From Cyanobacteria bacterium SIG31 (GTDB taxonomy: Bacteria > Cyanobacteriota > Vampirovibrionia > Gastranaerophilales > Gastranaerophilaceae), in NCBI GenBank assembly GCA_015152465.1, contig SUTX01000003.1, positions 39,707 through 103,706 on the forward strand: a DNA stretch of 64,000 bases, read 5' to 3'. Under the pieces are notes generated by a model. The model worked only from the letters and a program-made list of their open reading frames with translations. It did no database searches and was not told the DNA's origin. Position 1 is the first letter of the stretch. Each line of letters opens with the position of its first letter. A program made the position numbers and the translations under genes. Positions 43,091 to 51,028 of this stretch are shown one piece after another.

Positions 43091-43972
43091 TTGAATAGCC
43101 AGAATATACAACTAGCCAAATTTGCAGGGTTCTGTTACGGAGTAAAAAGAGCCGTTGATACTGCTAAGAAGATAAAAGCAGAGAACCCTAATAAGAATAT
43201 TTATGTACTCGGCGAATTGATTCATAATATGGATGTAATTAAAGAGCTTGATGATTTGGGCATAAAAACTATCTATGAGATTCCTGAAAAAGGTGAGGGT
43301 ATTTGCATCGTTCGTAGTCATGGAGAAGCTCCTGAAGTATTTGAAAAGCTAGAAAAAGCTGGTTTTGAAGTTATTGATATGACTTGTCTTGATGTTAAAA
43401 AAGTTCAACAAAGAGCCATTGAACTTGCACAAAACGATTATTTTGTAGTGATAGTAGGTAAATCTAACCACCCAGAAGTAATTGCAATCAAAGCAAACGC
43501 AGAACAGTATTCAGACAAAGTTATCGTAGGTACAACAATTGAAGAAATTCAATCATATGAAAAAGCCATTAGAGAACATAATAAAGTCGGTGTTGTTGTG
43601 CAAACAACTCAAATGCTCTCAACATTAAACACAATTGTCTCGTATCTTAACTCAATATCAAAAGAAGTATTGGTACACAATACAATTTGTCAATCAACAG
43701 CAAAACGGCAAGCAGAAGCAAAAACATTAGCTCAAACAAGCGATTTAATGGTTGTTGTTGGTTCTAGAAAAAGTGCAAATACCACACATTTGGCAGAAAT
43801 TTTAAAAGATATAACAAAAACTATTCATATCGAAAATGACTCCGAATTAAACGGTCTTGAAAATATAATCCAGAATGCAAATGAGATTGGAATCACAGCA
43901 GGAGCTTCAACTCCTGAAAATATAATAAATAAAGTAGTTAGTAAAATACAAAGTGGAAAAGGAGAAAAATAA
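43091..43972 (+). CDS. ispH: 4-hydroxy-3-methylbut-2-enyl diphosphate reductase
   Basis: The 293-residue product is IspH/LytB, the last enzyme of the methylerythritol phosphate isoprenoid pathway; it reduces HMBPP to IPP and DMAPP with a 4Fe-4S cluster. Cluster cysteines are visible at C15 (AGFCYGVKRAV), in MTCLDVKKVQ near residue 99, and in NTICQSTAKRQ near residue 204. The downstream TTAGASTPENII is also conserved in kind (ITAGASTPENII). The start is the TTG at 43091; no ATG lies between it and the conserved AKFAGFCYG, and the ribosome site is poor. The S1 gene starts 1 base after its stop. Confidence 0.95.
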   Translation: MNSQNIQLAKFAGFCYGVKRAVDTAKKIKAENPNKNIYVLGELIHNMDVIKELDDLGIKTIYEIPEKGEGICIVRSHGEAPEVFEKLEKAGFEVIDMTCLDVKKVQQRAIELAQNDYFVVIVGKSNHPEVIAIKANAEQYSDKVIVGTTIEEIQSYEKAIREHNKVGVVVQTTQMLSTLNTIVSYLNSISKEVLVHNTICQSTAKRQAEAKTLAQTSDLMVVVGSRKSANTTHLAEILKDITKTIHIENDSELNGLENIIQNANEIGITAGASTPENIINKVVSKIQSGKGEK

Positions 43973-43973
43973 A

Positions 43974-45020
43974 ATGACACAAGTATTAGACGAATTCGAA
44001 CAACTTCTAGAAGAAAGCTTTGCTAAATCAAACAGCGTAGCTGACATCGTAGAAGGTACAGTAATCAAAAAAGAATCTGAAGGTTACTTAGTAAGCGTTA
44101 AAGGCGCTAAAATGGAAGCTTTCTTATCTAACAAAGAACTTTCAAGCGACATCGAAGAATTAGAAATCGGTGAAGTTAGAGAATTCTATGTATTAAAAGA
44201 AGAAAACAATGAAGATTCAATGCTTCTTTCTCTTAAGAGAATCGCATTTGCTCAAGCTTGGGCTCAACTTAATGATGCTAAAATCCAAGGTGACACAATC
44301 CTTGCTAAAGTTGTTTCAACTGTTAAAGGTGGTGTTCTTGTTGACGTAGCTGACCTAAAAGGCTTTATTCCATCTTCTCAATTAAGAACTGGAACTCCTT
44401 TCGAAGGTCTTGTTGATACAAAAATTGAAGTTAAAGTTCTTGAAGCAGATCCTAAGAAAAACAAACTTATCCTTTCTCAAAGACAAGCTGTTGCTGAACA
44501 AAGAGATCAAGTTGTTGACAACGTTCTTTCTTCACTTGCTGAAGACCAAGTTGTATCTGGTAATGTTGTTAGAATTACTGACTTCGGTGCTTTCGTTGAC
44601 ATCAATGGCATTGATGGTTTATTACCAATTTCTGAAATTTCTTGGCAAAGAATTAAACACCCATCTGACGTATTAACTCTAGGCGACACTATCGAAGTTA
44701 AAATCATTAAAATCGATAACGAACTTAAGAGAATTTCTCTTTCACTTAAGAGAATGGGTGAAAACCCTTGGCAACAAATCGAAGGCCAATTCGAAGAAGG
44801 TCAAGTTGTTAAAGGTACAGTAAACAAAGTAACAACTTTCGGTGCTTTCATTAACATCTTCCCTGGAGTTGAAGCTTTACTTCCTGTTGCTGAAATGTCT
44901 GATGAAAATGTTAACCCATTCAACTTATTCAAAGTTGGTGATGAAGTTGATGTTTTAATCAAAAAATTCACTCCAAAAGAACACAGAATCGCTTTATCAA
45001 TTAAAGATATTAAAGCGTAG
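43974..45020 (+). CDS. S1-domain RNA-binding protein (ribosomal protein S1-like)
   Basis: The 348-residue product has four S1 domains, at about residues 15-85, 100-170, 185-255 and 270-345. The third and fourth carry the conserved GxVxxITDFGAFVDI and GTVNKVTTFGAFINI patterns. Proteins of this size serve as S1-like translation factors in bacteria without a full six-domain S1. ATG 43974 is chosen because AAAGGAG lies 10 bases upstream, inside the end of ispH; the in-frame ATG at 43953 lacks such a site. Close packing with ispH mirrors the IspH-S1 fusion known in Clostridia. A terminator follows. Confidence 0.9.
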   Translation: MTQVLDEFEQLLEESFAKSNSVADIVEGTVIKKESEGYLVSVKGAKMEAFLSNKELSSDIEELEIGEVREFYVLKEENNEDSMLLSLKRIAFAQAWAQLNDAKIQGDTILAKVVSTVKGGVLVDVADLKGFIPSSQLRTGTPFEGLVDTKIEVKVLEADPKKNKLILSQRQAVAEQRDQVVDNVLSSLAEDQVVSGNVVRITDFGAFVDINGIDGLLPISEISWQRIKHPSDVLTLGDTIEVKIIKIDNELKRISLSLKRMGENPWQQIEGQFEEGQVVKGTVNKVTTFGAFINIFPGVEALLPVAEMSDENVNPFNLFKVGDEVDVLIKKFTPKEHRIALSIKDIKA

Positions 45021-45043
45021 TTAATAATTAATTAACAAAACAA

Positions 45044-45080
45044 AAAGCGAGGGTGCGTTAAATTAACACACCCTCGCTTT
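45044..45080 (+). terminator. Rho-independent terminator after the S1 gene
   Basis: AAAGCGAGGGTG and CACCCTCGCTTT pair, with an extended inner stem carrying one mismatch, and AATTT follows. Confidence 0.85.
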
Positions 45081-45149
45081 AATTTAAAACATAGTTCCAC
45101 AATAGCAAAAAAAAATATTTATGGTTTTTAGATAGGTTAAGAGGTAACC

Positions 45150-45929
45150 ATGAATATATATTTCAACCCAACGTTCAATAATAATCAACCAAATTTTTAT
45201 TCAAGAAATCGTATAATTACAAATACAGCATCTAAAATAAGAACAACTAGTAAAAACAATTCTCAGCGGATTCAAAAAGTTAAAGCACTTATTGAACAAG
45301 GATTATCGCTGAAAAAAATTGCAAAAATACTAAATATTAGCGAGGATATTACATATAAAATATCAAAAACATCAAATGCACTTAAAGAACACAAATTAAA
45401 ACGTAATAATGATATCTATACTAGCTTCATTGACGGAGAAACTATTAAATCAATTTCTGAACGTATAGGGCTCAGCGTCGCGACAGTCAAAGGCATCTTG
45501 CAAAAATTTAAAGCTAAGACTACCGTTGCAGAAAATACTAATGACAAAATATTAGAAATGCTAACCGATGGTTTCAACAGAAAAGAAATTTGTGAAACAT
45601 TAAACGTTGGTTTGTCCAAAGTAAAAAAGATAGCATCAAAGAATCAAGTTTATAAAACAAAAATTCAAGAGCGTGAAAAACTAATATTAGATATGATTAT
45701 GCAAGGTTTCACAAGAAAACAAATAGCAGAAGAATTGGGTATAAACATGGCCATTATAATTAAAGCTTGCGAAAAGAATAATGGATATAGGTTATACAAA
45801 GCTCATAGAGACGCTCAAATTATAAAAATGGTTAAAGCAAAAATTCCTCTTGAGAATATTTCAAAAGATTGGAATGTTTCAATAGCCACAATTCAAAGAG
45901 TTTTAAAGAAACAAAAAAGCGGGGTTTAA
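45150..45929 (+). CDS. Protein of five tandem helix-turn-helix modules
   Basis: After a 40-residue Asn-rich N-terminus, the 259-residue product consists of five HTH modules centred on residues 42-73, 87-121, 132-164, 177-209 and 222-254. Equivalent turn positions fall at 51, 96, 141, 186 and 231, an exact 45-residue period. Each reads like IxxMxxxGxxxKxIAxxLxxxxxTVxKI, as in the Hin/resolvase or homeodomain-like HTH class. There is no catalytic, ligand-binding or oligomerisation domain. It probably binds a long or repeated DNA site, but no target is known. AGAGG lies 9 bases before ATG 45150. A convergent terminator overlaps its stop codon. Confidence 0.8.
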   Translation: MNIYFNPTFNNNQPNFYSRNRIITNTASKIRTTSKNNSQRIQKVKALIEQGLSLKKIAKILNISEDITYKISKTSNALKEHKLKRNNDIYTSFIDGETIKSISERIGLSVATVKGILQKFKAKTTVAENTNDKILEMLTDGFNRKEICETLNVGLSKVKKIASKNQVYKTKIQEREKLILDMIMQGFTRKQIAEELGINMAIIIKACEKNNGYRLYKAHRDAQIIKMVKAKIPLENISKDWNVSIATIQRVLKKQKSGV

Positions 45930-45938
45930 ATCCCGCTT
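45917..45938. terminator. Shared terminator between the HTH gene and the TolC-like gene
   Basis: AAGCGGG and CCCGCTT flank an 8-base loop. It overlaps the HTH stop codon (45927-45929) and lies 5 bases from the convergent stop at 45944. A-runs and T-rich sequence flank it. Confidence 0.7.
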
Positions 45939-45943
45939 CTTGT

Positions 45944-47317
45944 TTATAAAGTCTTTGCTCCAACAGCTTTATAGTAGCTTATGTAGTCCACCATACAATC
46001 AAACTCACTTGAATAAACCATCTTATTTACATTAAGCAAGTTTTCTTCTTTTTGGTTTAAATCTAACTTAGCAATTACACCTTCTGCGTACTTTAGTTTT
46101 GTCAATTCAAAATCTTTCTGTTCCAATGCCTGCACTTCTTTTTGCTTCGCAAGCTTCTCCTTATCCATATTTATTGAAACCAAAGTGTCATTAACTTCTT
46201 GCATTGATGTCAGATTAACTTTTTCATAATTTTTTAAGCTCTTTTCATACGCAATTTTTTTAGATTTCAAGTTAGCCTTAATTCTTCCACCAGCAAATAT
46301 TGGATGTAAAAGTCCACCACCTAGCCCCCAGATTGCATTAGAAGCAGTAAATAAACTACCAATATTTTGTGCATTAAAGAACATCAAACCGCCAAGATTT
46401 ATTGCTGGCAAACATTCTTTTCTTGCAATCTTAACATCTATACCAGCTTTTTCTAACATTTTTTCCGCTTTTAAATAGTCGGGCCTTTGCATGATTACTT
46501 CAGATGCAACCGTTACTGGAATTTCTCCCGCAAAACTAAGCTTTTTATAGTCAATCCTTGCATATTCCTCAATATTATTTGGACTATCACCAGTTAAAAC
46601 TGCTAACTGATGCAACAGCTTTGAACGATTTTTCTTCATTTCAGTTAAATTTGTAACCCCAATAACGTATGATTGATTAGCCTTAACCAAGTCTGATGTT
46701 GAAACTAAACCCTCTCTATTTGAAATTTCCATCATTTCAAAAATTTCTTTTCTTAATTTTACAATATCTTCTTGCAAATCAATCTGCGCATCTAGCTTAA
46801 CAACATTTATGTAAGTACTTCCTACAGCAGATGCTATCGAAATATATGCTGCTCTTTCATCAAGAATAGATGATTCCCATAGCTTACGGACAGAATTGGT
46901 TTTATTACTATTCTTTCCATATATATCCAATTCCCAACTTGCCAAAATTGGAAATGCATAAGAATCAGAAGGACCAGTACCCAAATCAGAATATCCTGGT
47001 AAAAATCCTGCAGTTACTTGTGGCATCTGAGCTGAACGTTGAGACACAACATTCTGATAAAATTCATCTATTGTTAATGATGCCATTTTTAAATCTTTAT
47101 TGTTTTCAATAGCTTTAATGATATATGTATTCAAAATATCATCATTAAAACTCTGCCACCAAGCAAGATTTATGTATTCATATTTATTTTGAATAGGGCT
47201 AACTTTTTCAGTTTTTATTTGTTTATATTCTTTTTTTGTATTTTCTATCGCCATTACAGGAACAGTATAAGACATCACAAGCGATGCTATTATGGCTAAT
47301 GTTATAAATCTCTTCAT
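45944..47317 (-). CDS. TolC-family outer-membrane efflux channel
   Basis: The 457-residue product has a signal peptide (MKRFITLAIIASLVMSYTVPVMA). It also has the two repeated coiled-coil halves of TolC/OprM proteins (ASLTIDEFYQNVVSQRSAQM and EKAGIDVKIARKECLPAINL are typical). There is no lipobox cysteine at the cleavage site, so it is not an OprM-type lipoprotein. The ATG at 47317 has GGAGAAG 8 bases upstream; the in-frame ATG at 47389 would put 24 extra residues before the signal peptide and would cross the operator. It is transcribed divergently from marR-emrA and is very likely co-regulated with them. Confidence 0.9.
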   Translation of the reverse strand: MKRFITLAIIASLVMSYTVPVMAIENTKKEYKQIKTEKVSPIQNKYEYINLAWWQSFNDDILNTYIIKAIENNKDLKMASLTIDEFYQNVVSQRSAQMPQVTAGFLPGYSDLGTGPSDSYAFPILASWELDIYGKNSNKTNSVRKLWESSILDERAAYISIASAVGSTYINVVKLDAQIDLQEDIVKLRKEIFEMMEISNREGLVSTSDLVKANQSYVIGVTNLTEMKKNRSKLLHQLAVLTGDSPNNIEEYARIDYKKLSFAGEIPVTVASEVIMQRPDYLKAEKMLEKAGIDVKIARKECLPAINLGGLMFFNAQNIGSLFTASNAIWGLGGGLLHPIFAGGRIKANLKSKKIAYEKSLKNYEKVNLTSMQEVNDTLVSINMDKEKLAKQKEVQALEQKDFELTKLKYAEGVIAKLDLNQKEENLLNVNKMVYSSEFDCMVDYISYYKAVGAKTL

Positions 47318-47357
47318 AATAAATTCTTCTCCAAGTACTTGATTTTTTATATCAACA

Positions 47358-47386
47358 ATGTTAGCATAGATATGTTGCAAATGCAA
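47358..47386 (-). promoter_or_regulatory. Promoter of the TolC-like gene
   Basis: On the minus strand, TTGCAT (47386-47381) and TAACAT (47363-47358) are 17 bases apart. The -35 element lies inside the first operator palindrome. Confidence 0.6.
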
Positions 47387-47405
47387 CATGTTGTTTCAGC
47401 AACAT
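47372..47405. promoter_or_regulatory. Double palindromic MarR-type operator
   Basis: Two 18-bp palindromes, ATGTTGCAAATGCAACAT (47372-47389) and ATGTTGTTTCAGCAACAT (47388-47405), share two bases and have related ATGTTG/CAACAT half-sites. They lie between the divergent tolC-like and marR genes, as expected for autoregulation by the MarR protein. Confidence 0.75.
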
Positions 47406-47438
47406 ACTTTATTTAAAGTATTGACAAGCGGGGAAGTA

Positions 47439-47903
47439 ATGATTTCAGAAACAAAGCATTTTACAGATACGATTTTTTATCAAGTAGAATTAACTGCCAG
47501 ATATACAAAAATGCTTGGAACACAGCTTTTTGGGAAGCTTGGCGTCGGACTTACACCAGAAGAGTTTGCTGCTCTAGATACAATATCTGCACATTCTGAA
47601 TTATGCCAAAGAGATATCGCAAAACTTATCTTAAAAGATAGAGCTAATACAGGTAAATTACTAGACTCACTGGAAAGTAAAGGCTTTATTGAAAGAGAGC
47701 TTAAGTCAAAAAACAACCGTCCAGTAAAAATAGTTAAAATAACCGATAAAGGCACAAAAGTTTATAAAGATACTTACGAAAAATTACTCCCTCATCACCA
47801 AGTAGTCAAAGAAAGAATCGCAAATACCGATTTAGAAAAGCTTGGAGAATCATTAAGAGAATTAAGAGAGATTTTAGAAGATACAATAGACATAGACATA
47901 TAA
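47439..47903 (+). CDS. MarR-family transcriptional regulator
   Basis: The 154-residue product has the winged-helix layout of MarR proteins: LTPEEFAALDTISAHSELCQ, then DIAKLILKDRANTGKLLDSLESKGF as recognition region, and the wing ERELKSKNNRPVKIVKITDKG. It should bind the double palindrome 34-67 bases upstream and repress both the tolC-like gene and its own operon until a drug-like ligand binds. ATG 47439 follows GGGGAAG; an in-frame ATG at 47388 lies within the operator and is unlikely. It is followed 11 bases later by the emrA-like gene. Confidence 0.92.
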   Translation: MISETKHFTDTIFYQVELTARYTKMLGTQLFGKLGVGLTPEEFAALDTISAHSELCQRDIAKLILKDRANTGKLLDSLESKGFIERELKSKNNRPVKIVKITDKGTKVYKDTYEKLLPHHQVVKERIANTDLEKLGESLRELREILEDTIDIDI

Positions 47904-47914
47904 AGGATTTTAAA

Positions 47915-48907
47915 ATGAATGAAGAAAAAGTATTAAACGAAAATAATAAATTACACACAAAACGATACTGGGTAATTTTAGGTGGAATTATAGGTATATT
48001 GTTGTTATGCTTTTTTATTTTTGATGCAATGAAATACCAATCTACCGACGATGCATATGTTGAAACAACAACGGTCTCTGTTTCACCAAAAGTTTCTGGT
48101 CAAATTGTAAAAGTATTAGTAGAAGATAACCAAGAAGTAAAAGCTGGAGATGTGGTAGCTGTAATTGATAAAATCGATTATCAAGTAAAACTTGAACAAG
48201 CTACAGCAGCTTATCAAAGAGCATTATTAAATCAACAAAACGCACACGCAAACCTAAACGCAGCTAATTCAGAAATTGAATTAGCACAAAAAGATGTGGA
48301 AAGATATCAAAATCTTTACAAGGCAGGTGCTGTATCTAAGCAGACTTTAGATAAAGCTATAACACATCTTGAAGCTGTTACTGCAAGACAAACTTCTGCA
48401 GAACAAGCAATTTTTTCAAAAGACCCTTCAAGAGCTGCAAAAGTTGCAGACGCAGATTTGAATGTTCTTAAAGCTCAAAAACGTGCAGCTGAATTAGCAT
48501 TAGAATATACAGATATCATCGCTCCTATTGATGGTACAGTATCTAACAAAAAAGTTGAAGTTGGCATGATGGTACAACCAGGCTCACCGCTTTTTGTAAT
48601 TGTCCCAAATGATGTTTGGGTTGTTGCTAACTTCAAAGAAACTCAGCTTGAACATATGAAAAAAGGACAGTCTGTAGATATCAAAATAGATACTTATGGC
48701 AATAAAGTTTTCAAAGGACAAGTTGATTCCATTCAAAGAAGCTCTGGAGCTAAAGCAAGTTTGTTCCCTCCGGAAAACGCTGTCGGTTCTTTCGTAAAAA
48801 TAGTACAAAGAATTCCTGTTAAAATTGTTTTCACTGAAAAAGTAGATACTGAAAAATACTCAATAATTCCAGGAATGTCTGTTGTTCCAAAAGTAAAAGT
48901 TAAATAA
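47915..48907 (+). CDS. EmrA/HlyD-family membrane fusion protein
   Basis: The 330-residue product has one N-terminal membrane helix (about residues 18-38), a lipoyl-like half VSGQIVKVLVEDNQEVKAGD, a coiled-coil hairpin (about 85-160) with AELALEYTDIIAPIDGTVSN, and a beta-barrel domain. This is the adaptor that links an inner-membrane pump to a TolC channel. The gene lies 11 bases behind marR. The usual EmrB-type pump is not next to it: the operon ends in a terminator and a minus-strand gene follows. The pump must be elsewhere, or the adaptor serves several pumps. Confidence 0.92.
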   Translation: MNEEKVLNENNKLHTKRYWVILGGIIGILLLCFFIFDAMKYQSTDDAYVETTTVSVSPKVSGQIVKVLVEDNQEVKAGDVVAVIDKIDYQVKLEQATAAYQRALLNQQNAHANLNAANSEIELAQKDVERYQNLYKAGAVSKQTLDKAITHLEAVTARQTSAEQAIFSKDPSRAAKVADADLNVLKAQKRAAELALEYTDIIAPIDGTVSNKKVEVGMMVQPGSPLFVIVPNDVWVVANFKETQLEHMKKGQSVDIKIDTYGNKVFKGQVDSIQRSSGAKASLFPPENAVGSFVKIVQRIPVKIVFTEKVDTEKYSIIPGMSVVPKVKVK

Positions 48908-48935
48908 TTGTATGAAAATATAATTCCATATCATT

Positions 48936-48969
48936 GGCGAATTTATAGAAATAAATTCGCCTTTATTTT
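48936..48969. terminator. Terminator after the emrA-like gene
   Basis: GGCGAATTTA and TAAATTCGCC form a 10-bp stem around TAGAAA, then TTTATTTTT. It also lies downstream of the convergent gene at 48980. Confidence 0.88.
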
Positions 48970-48979
48970 TCACAATATT

Positions 48980-49414
48980 TTAATAAGCTTTTATCAAAAA
49001 CACTTTAATATCATTATCAAGCCGCTCAATACGCTTTAAATAACGATAATCAATTAAGCTTGTAAGAATAAGAGCTATTGCGGGTTTTTTACCAGTCATT
49101 TTTGAGTAATAAAGTGATTGTCCAACAGCTTCTGCCCATTTTTTTGCGAAATCAAATTCAATAGCGTAATCTTTTGCAAGGCAATCAACTCTTGTCATAT
49201 CCCAAAGAATAGCTTCTTTTCTCCCAAAATCTGATGTACACCACTGATTTACATAATAAGCTTCAGATTGTTCTGGCATCATTGTCTGTTCTTCATACCA
49301 TTTTTGAGGAACATAATTCAAACCAAGATAATAAACACCGCTTGCCATCATTAAAAATGTAATAATGAAACTTATTATCTTTTTATTTGGATTTATCTTT
49401 TTCTTTCTTCCCAT
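48980..49414 (-). CDS. Membrane-anchored protein with possible PD-(D/E)XK-like domain
   Basis: The 144-residue product has a basic start and one membrane helix (about residues 12-32). The compact C-terminal domain includes TRVDCLAKDYAIEFDFAKKW and AVGQSLYYSKMTGKKPAIAL. The D...E-x-D pattern followed by Lys/Trp, then a GQ-x-x-Y-Y helix, resembles nuclease-fold domains of the restriction-endonuclease superfamily. I infer that fold from pattern only; catalysis is unproven. WC and DC cysteines could pair if the domain is periplasmic. The membrane anchor makes a classic restriction role unlikely. It converges on the emrA terminator and is followed upstream by a pyrimidine/purine block repeat. Confidence 0.6.
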   Translation of the reverse strand: MGRKKKINPNKKIISFIITFLMMASGVYYLGLNYVPQKWYEEQTMMPEQSEAYYVNQWCTSDFGRKEAILWDMTRVDCLAKDYAIEFDFAKKWAEAVGQSLYYSKMTGKKPAIALILTSLIDYRYLKRIERLDNDIKVFLIKAY

Positions 49415-49421
49415 AATTAGC

Positions 49422-49452
49422 CCCCTCCCTTGCCCTCCCCCCTTGGAGAGGG
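49422..49452. repeat. CCTCCC..GGAGAGGG intergenic repeat
   Basis: CCCTCCC blocks and a GGAGAGGG block form an imperfect hairpin, like those flanking the flagellin gene at 40882-40943 and 42958-42980. Confidence 0.5.
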
Positions 49453-49458
49453 AACAAA

Positions 49459-50904
49459 TTATTTTACTACTTCTAATGTTTTATAATCATTCAAGTATGG
49501 TAAATGTTCTTCTGTTATTAATTCACCTGGTAGTAAAATTGAAATTCCTGGAGGGCATTCTGCTACTAATTCAGCAGAAATTCTGCCAATTGCATCTTCT
49601 TTTGCGATAACTTCTTTATCAGCATAATAAGCATCTCTTAAGCTCATTTTGATAATAGGGTCCAGCATCGGCATATGTTTACGTTTTTCAAGATAGTAAA
49701 TATCTTTATAGTCGCTTTTTGCAATTTTTTCCAAGCAATCTGCAAGATATACAAAATCAGAACGTTTATTGCCTAAATTACACAGTAAAAGGACTCCAAT
49801 ATCAGAAGCTGATTCAACTTCAATATTAAAATCGATTTCAAGAATTGATTCTAGACGTTTTCCAGAGAGCCCATCCATTTTAATGAATACTTTTGTAACG
49901 TCAGTTTTGTATCCAAAATCAGCTTTTAGCTGATGTAATCTTTCGATTTTATCTAATCTTTTTCTTAAATATTTTGCGTTTTCAATAGTTCTTTCAAGCA
50001 TTGCTTGCCCAGATTTTGATTGAAGTGTTGCTCTAGCAGCATCTAAACTAGCTAAAAGCATTAATGACGGGCTTGTTGTATGAAGCATTTTCAAAGCTTT
50101 TTCAACAGCATCTGCATTTATTAAAGAATCTTTAGCAATATGTAGCATTGAGCTCTGAGACATACTTCCACCAGTTTTATGCAGTGAGTGTAAAACAGCA
50201 TCAGCACCAAGCTTCAAAGCTGTTTCTGGAAGATGCTTATTAAAATTCCATAAACATCCATGAGCCTCGTCAACAACAAGAGGAACATTATATTTTTTAC
50301 AAACTTTGCTTATTGATTTTATATCAGAAACAACACCCTCATAAGTTGGGTTAGTAATCCAAACAAGTCCTACATTATCGTTTTCTTGGAGTTGTTTCTC
50401 TATTGTCTGAGCATCAATATTTCCCCAAATCGACCAGTCTTCAATTCTATTAGGACAAATCCAAATAGGCTCAGCGCCAGAAATCATTAAACCTGTTAAA
50501 GCTGAACGGTGGCAGTTGCGGTTAATAATAACTTTTTGACCAGCTTTCGTGCAAGCCATTCCAATTGCCATATTACCAGCAGTTGAACCATTAAGTAAAA
50601 AGAATGTTTTTTCTGCCCCAAAAGCTTCTGCCGCTAGTTTTTGAGCTTCACCAATAGGCCCTGTTGCAGGGTGTAAAGTCCCTAAATTGTCAAATTCATC
50701 TGTTGTATCAACATTTAAAGCTTTTTCTCCAATTAATTTTTTGAAATCAGAAAAAACGGCTCTTCCTTTTGTATGTCCGGGAATATGAAATTGATATGTC
50801 GGATGTTCAACAGCATTCTTCAAAGCTTCTACAATTGGAGCCTTAACCTTTACTACTTCATGTATTCTTAATTCTTTGTTGGTTTTTGTTCCGATTCTTG
50901 CCAA
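49459..50904 (-). CDS. Orn/Lys/Arg-type PLP decarboxylase
   Basis: The 481-residue product is a fold-type I PLP enzyme. It has FHIPGHTKGR near residue 40, DEAHG (212-216), and the Schiff-base lysine K243 in LHSLHKTGGSMSQ. That places it in the group of basic amino-acid decarboxylases that includes Bacillus SpeA (arginine decarboxylase). It lacks the N-terminal receiver-like domain of the acid-stress enzymes. The likely product is agmatine or cadaverine for polyamine synthesis; the substrate cannot be fixed from sequence. No agmatine-processing gene is adjacent. The ATG at 50904 follows an AAAGGGA site. Confidence 0.9.
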   Translation of the reverse strand: MARIGTKTNKELRIHEVVKVKAPIVEALKNAVEHPTYQFHIPGHTKGRAVFSDFKKLIGEKALNVDTTDEFDNLGTLHPATGPIGEAQKLAAEAFGAEKTFFLLNGSTAGNMAIGMACTKAGQKVIINRNCHRSALTGLMISGAEPIWICPNRIEDWSIWGNIDAQTIEKQLQENDNVGLVWITNPTYEGVVSDIKSISKVCKKYNVPLVVDEAHGCLWNFNKHLPETALKLGADAVLHSLHKTGGSMSQSSMLHIAKDSLINADAVEKALKMLHTTSPSLMLLASLDAARATLQSKSGQAMLERTIENAKYLRKRLDKIERLHQLKADFGYKTDVTKVFIKMDGLSGKRLESILEIDFNIEVESASDIGVLLLCNLGNKRSDFVYLADCLEKIAKSDYKDIYYLEKRKHMPMLDPIIKMSLRDAYYADKEVIAKEDAIGRISAELVAECPPGISILLPGELITEEHLPYLNDYKTLEVVK

Positions 50905-51028
50905 TTATTCATTCCCTTTTATAAAACTAGCTAATGTATATAATACACTAAAATATTTTTTTTTGCTATTTAAAAAACTAGCAAATTTTATTTTTTTATG
51001 TTTTAGCATGGTCAAAGGAGTTACATAA

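Noticed and set aside
45150..45929. Transposase or resolvase
   Set aside because: Repeated HTH modules resemble those of recombinases, but no catalytic Ser, DDE or Tyr domain and no terminal inverted repeats were found.
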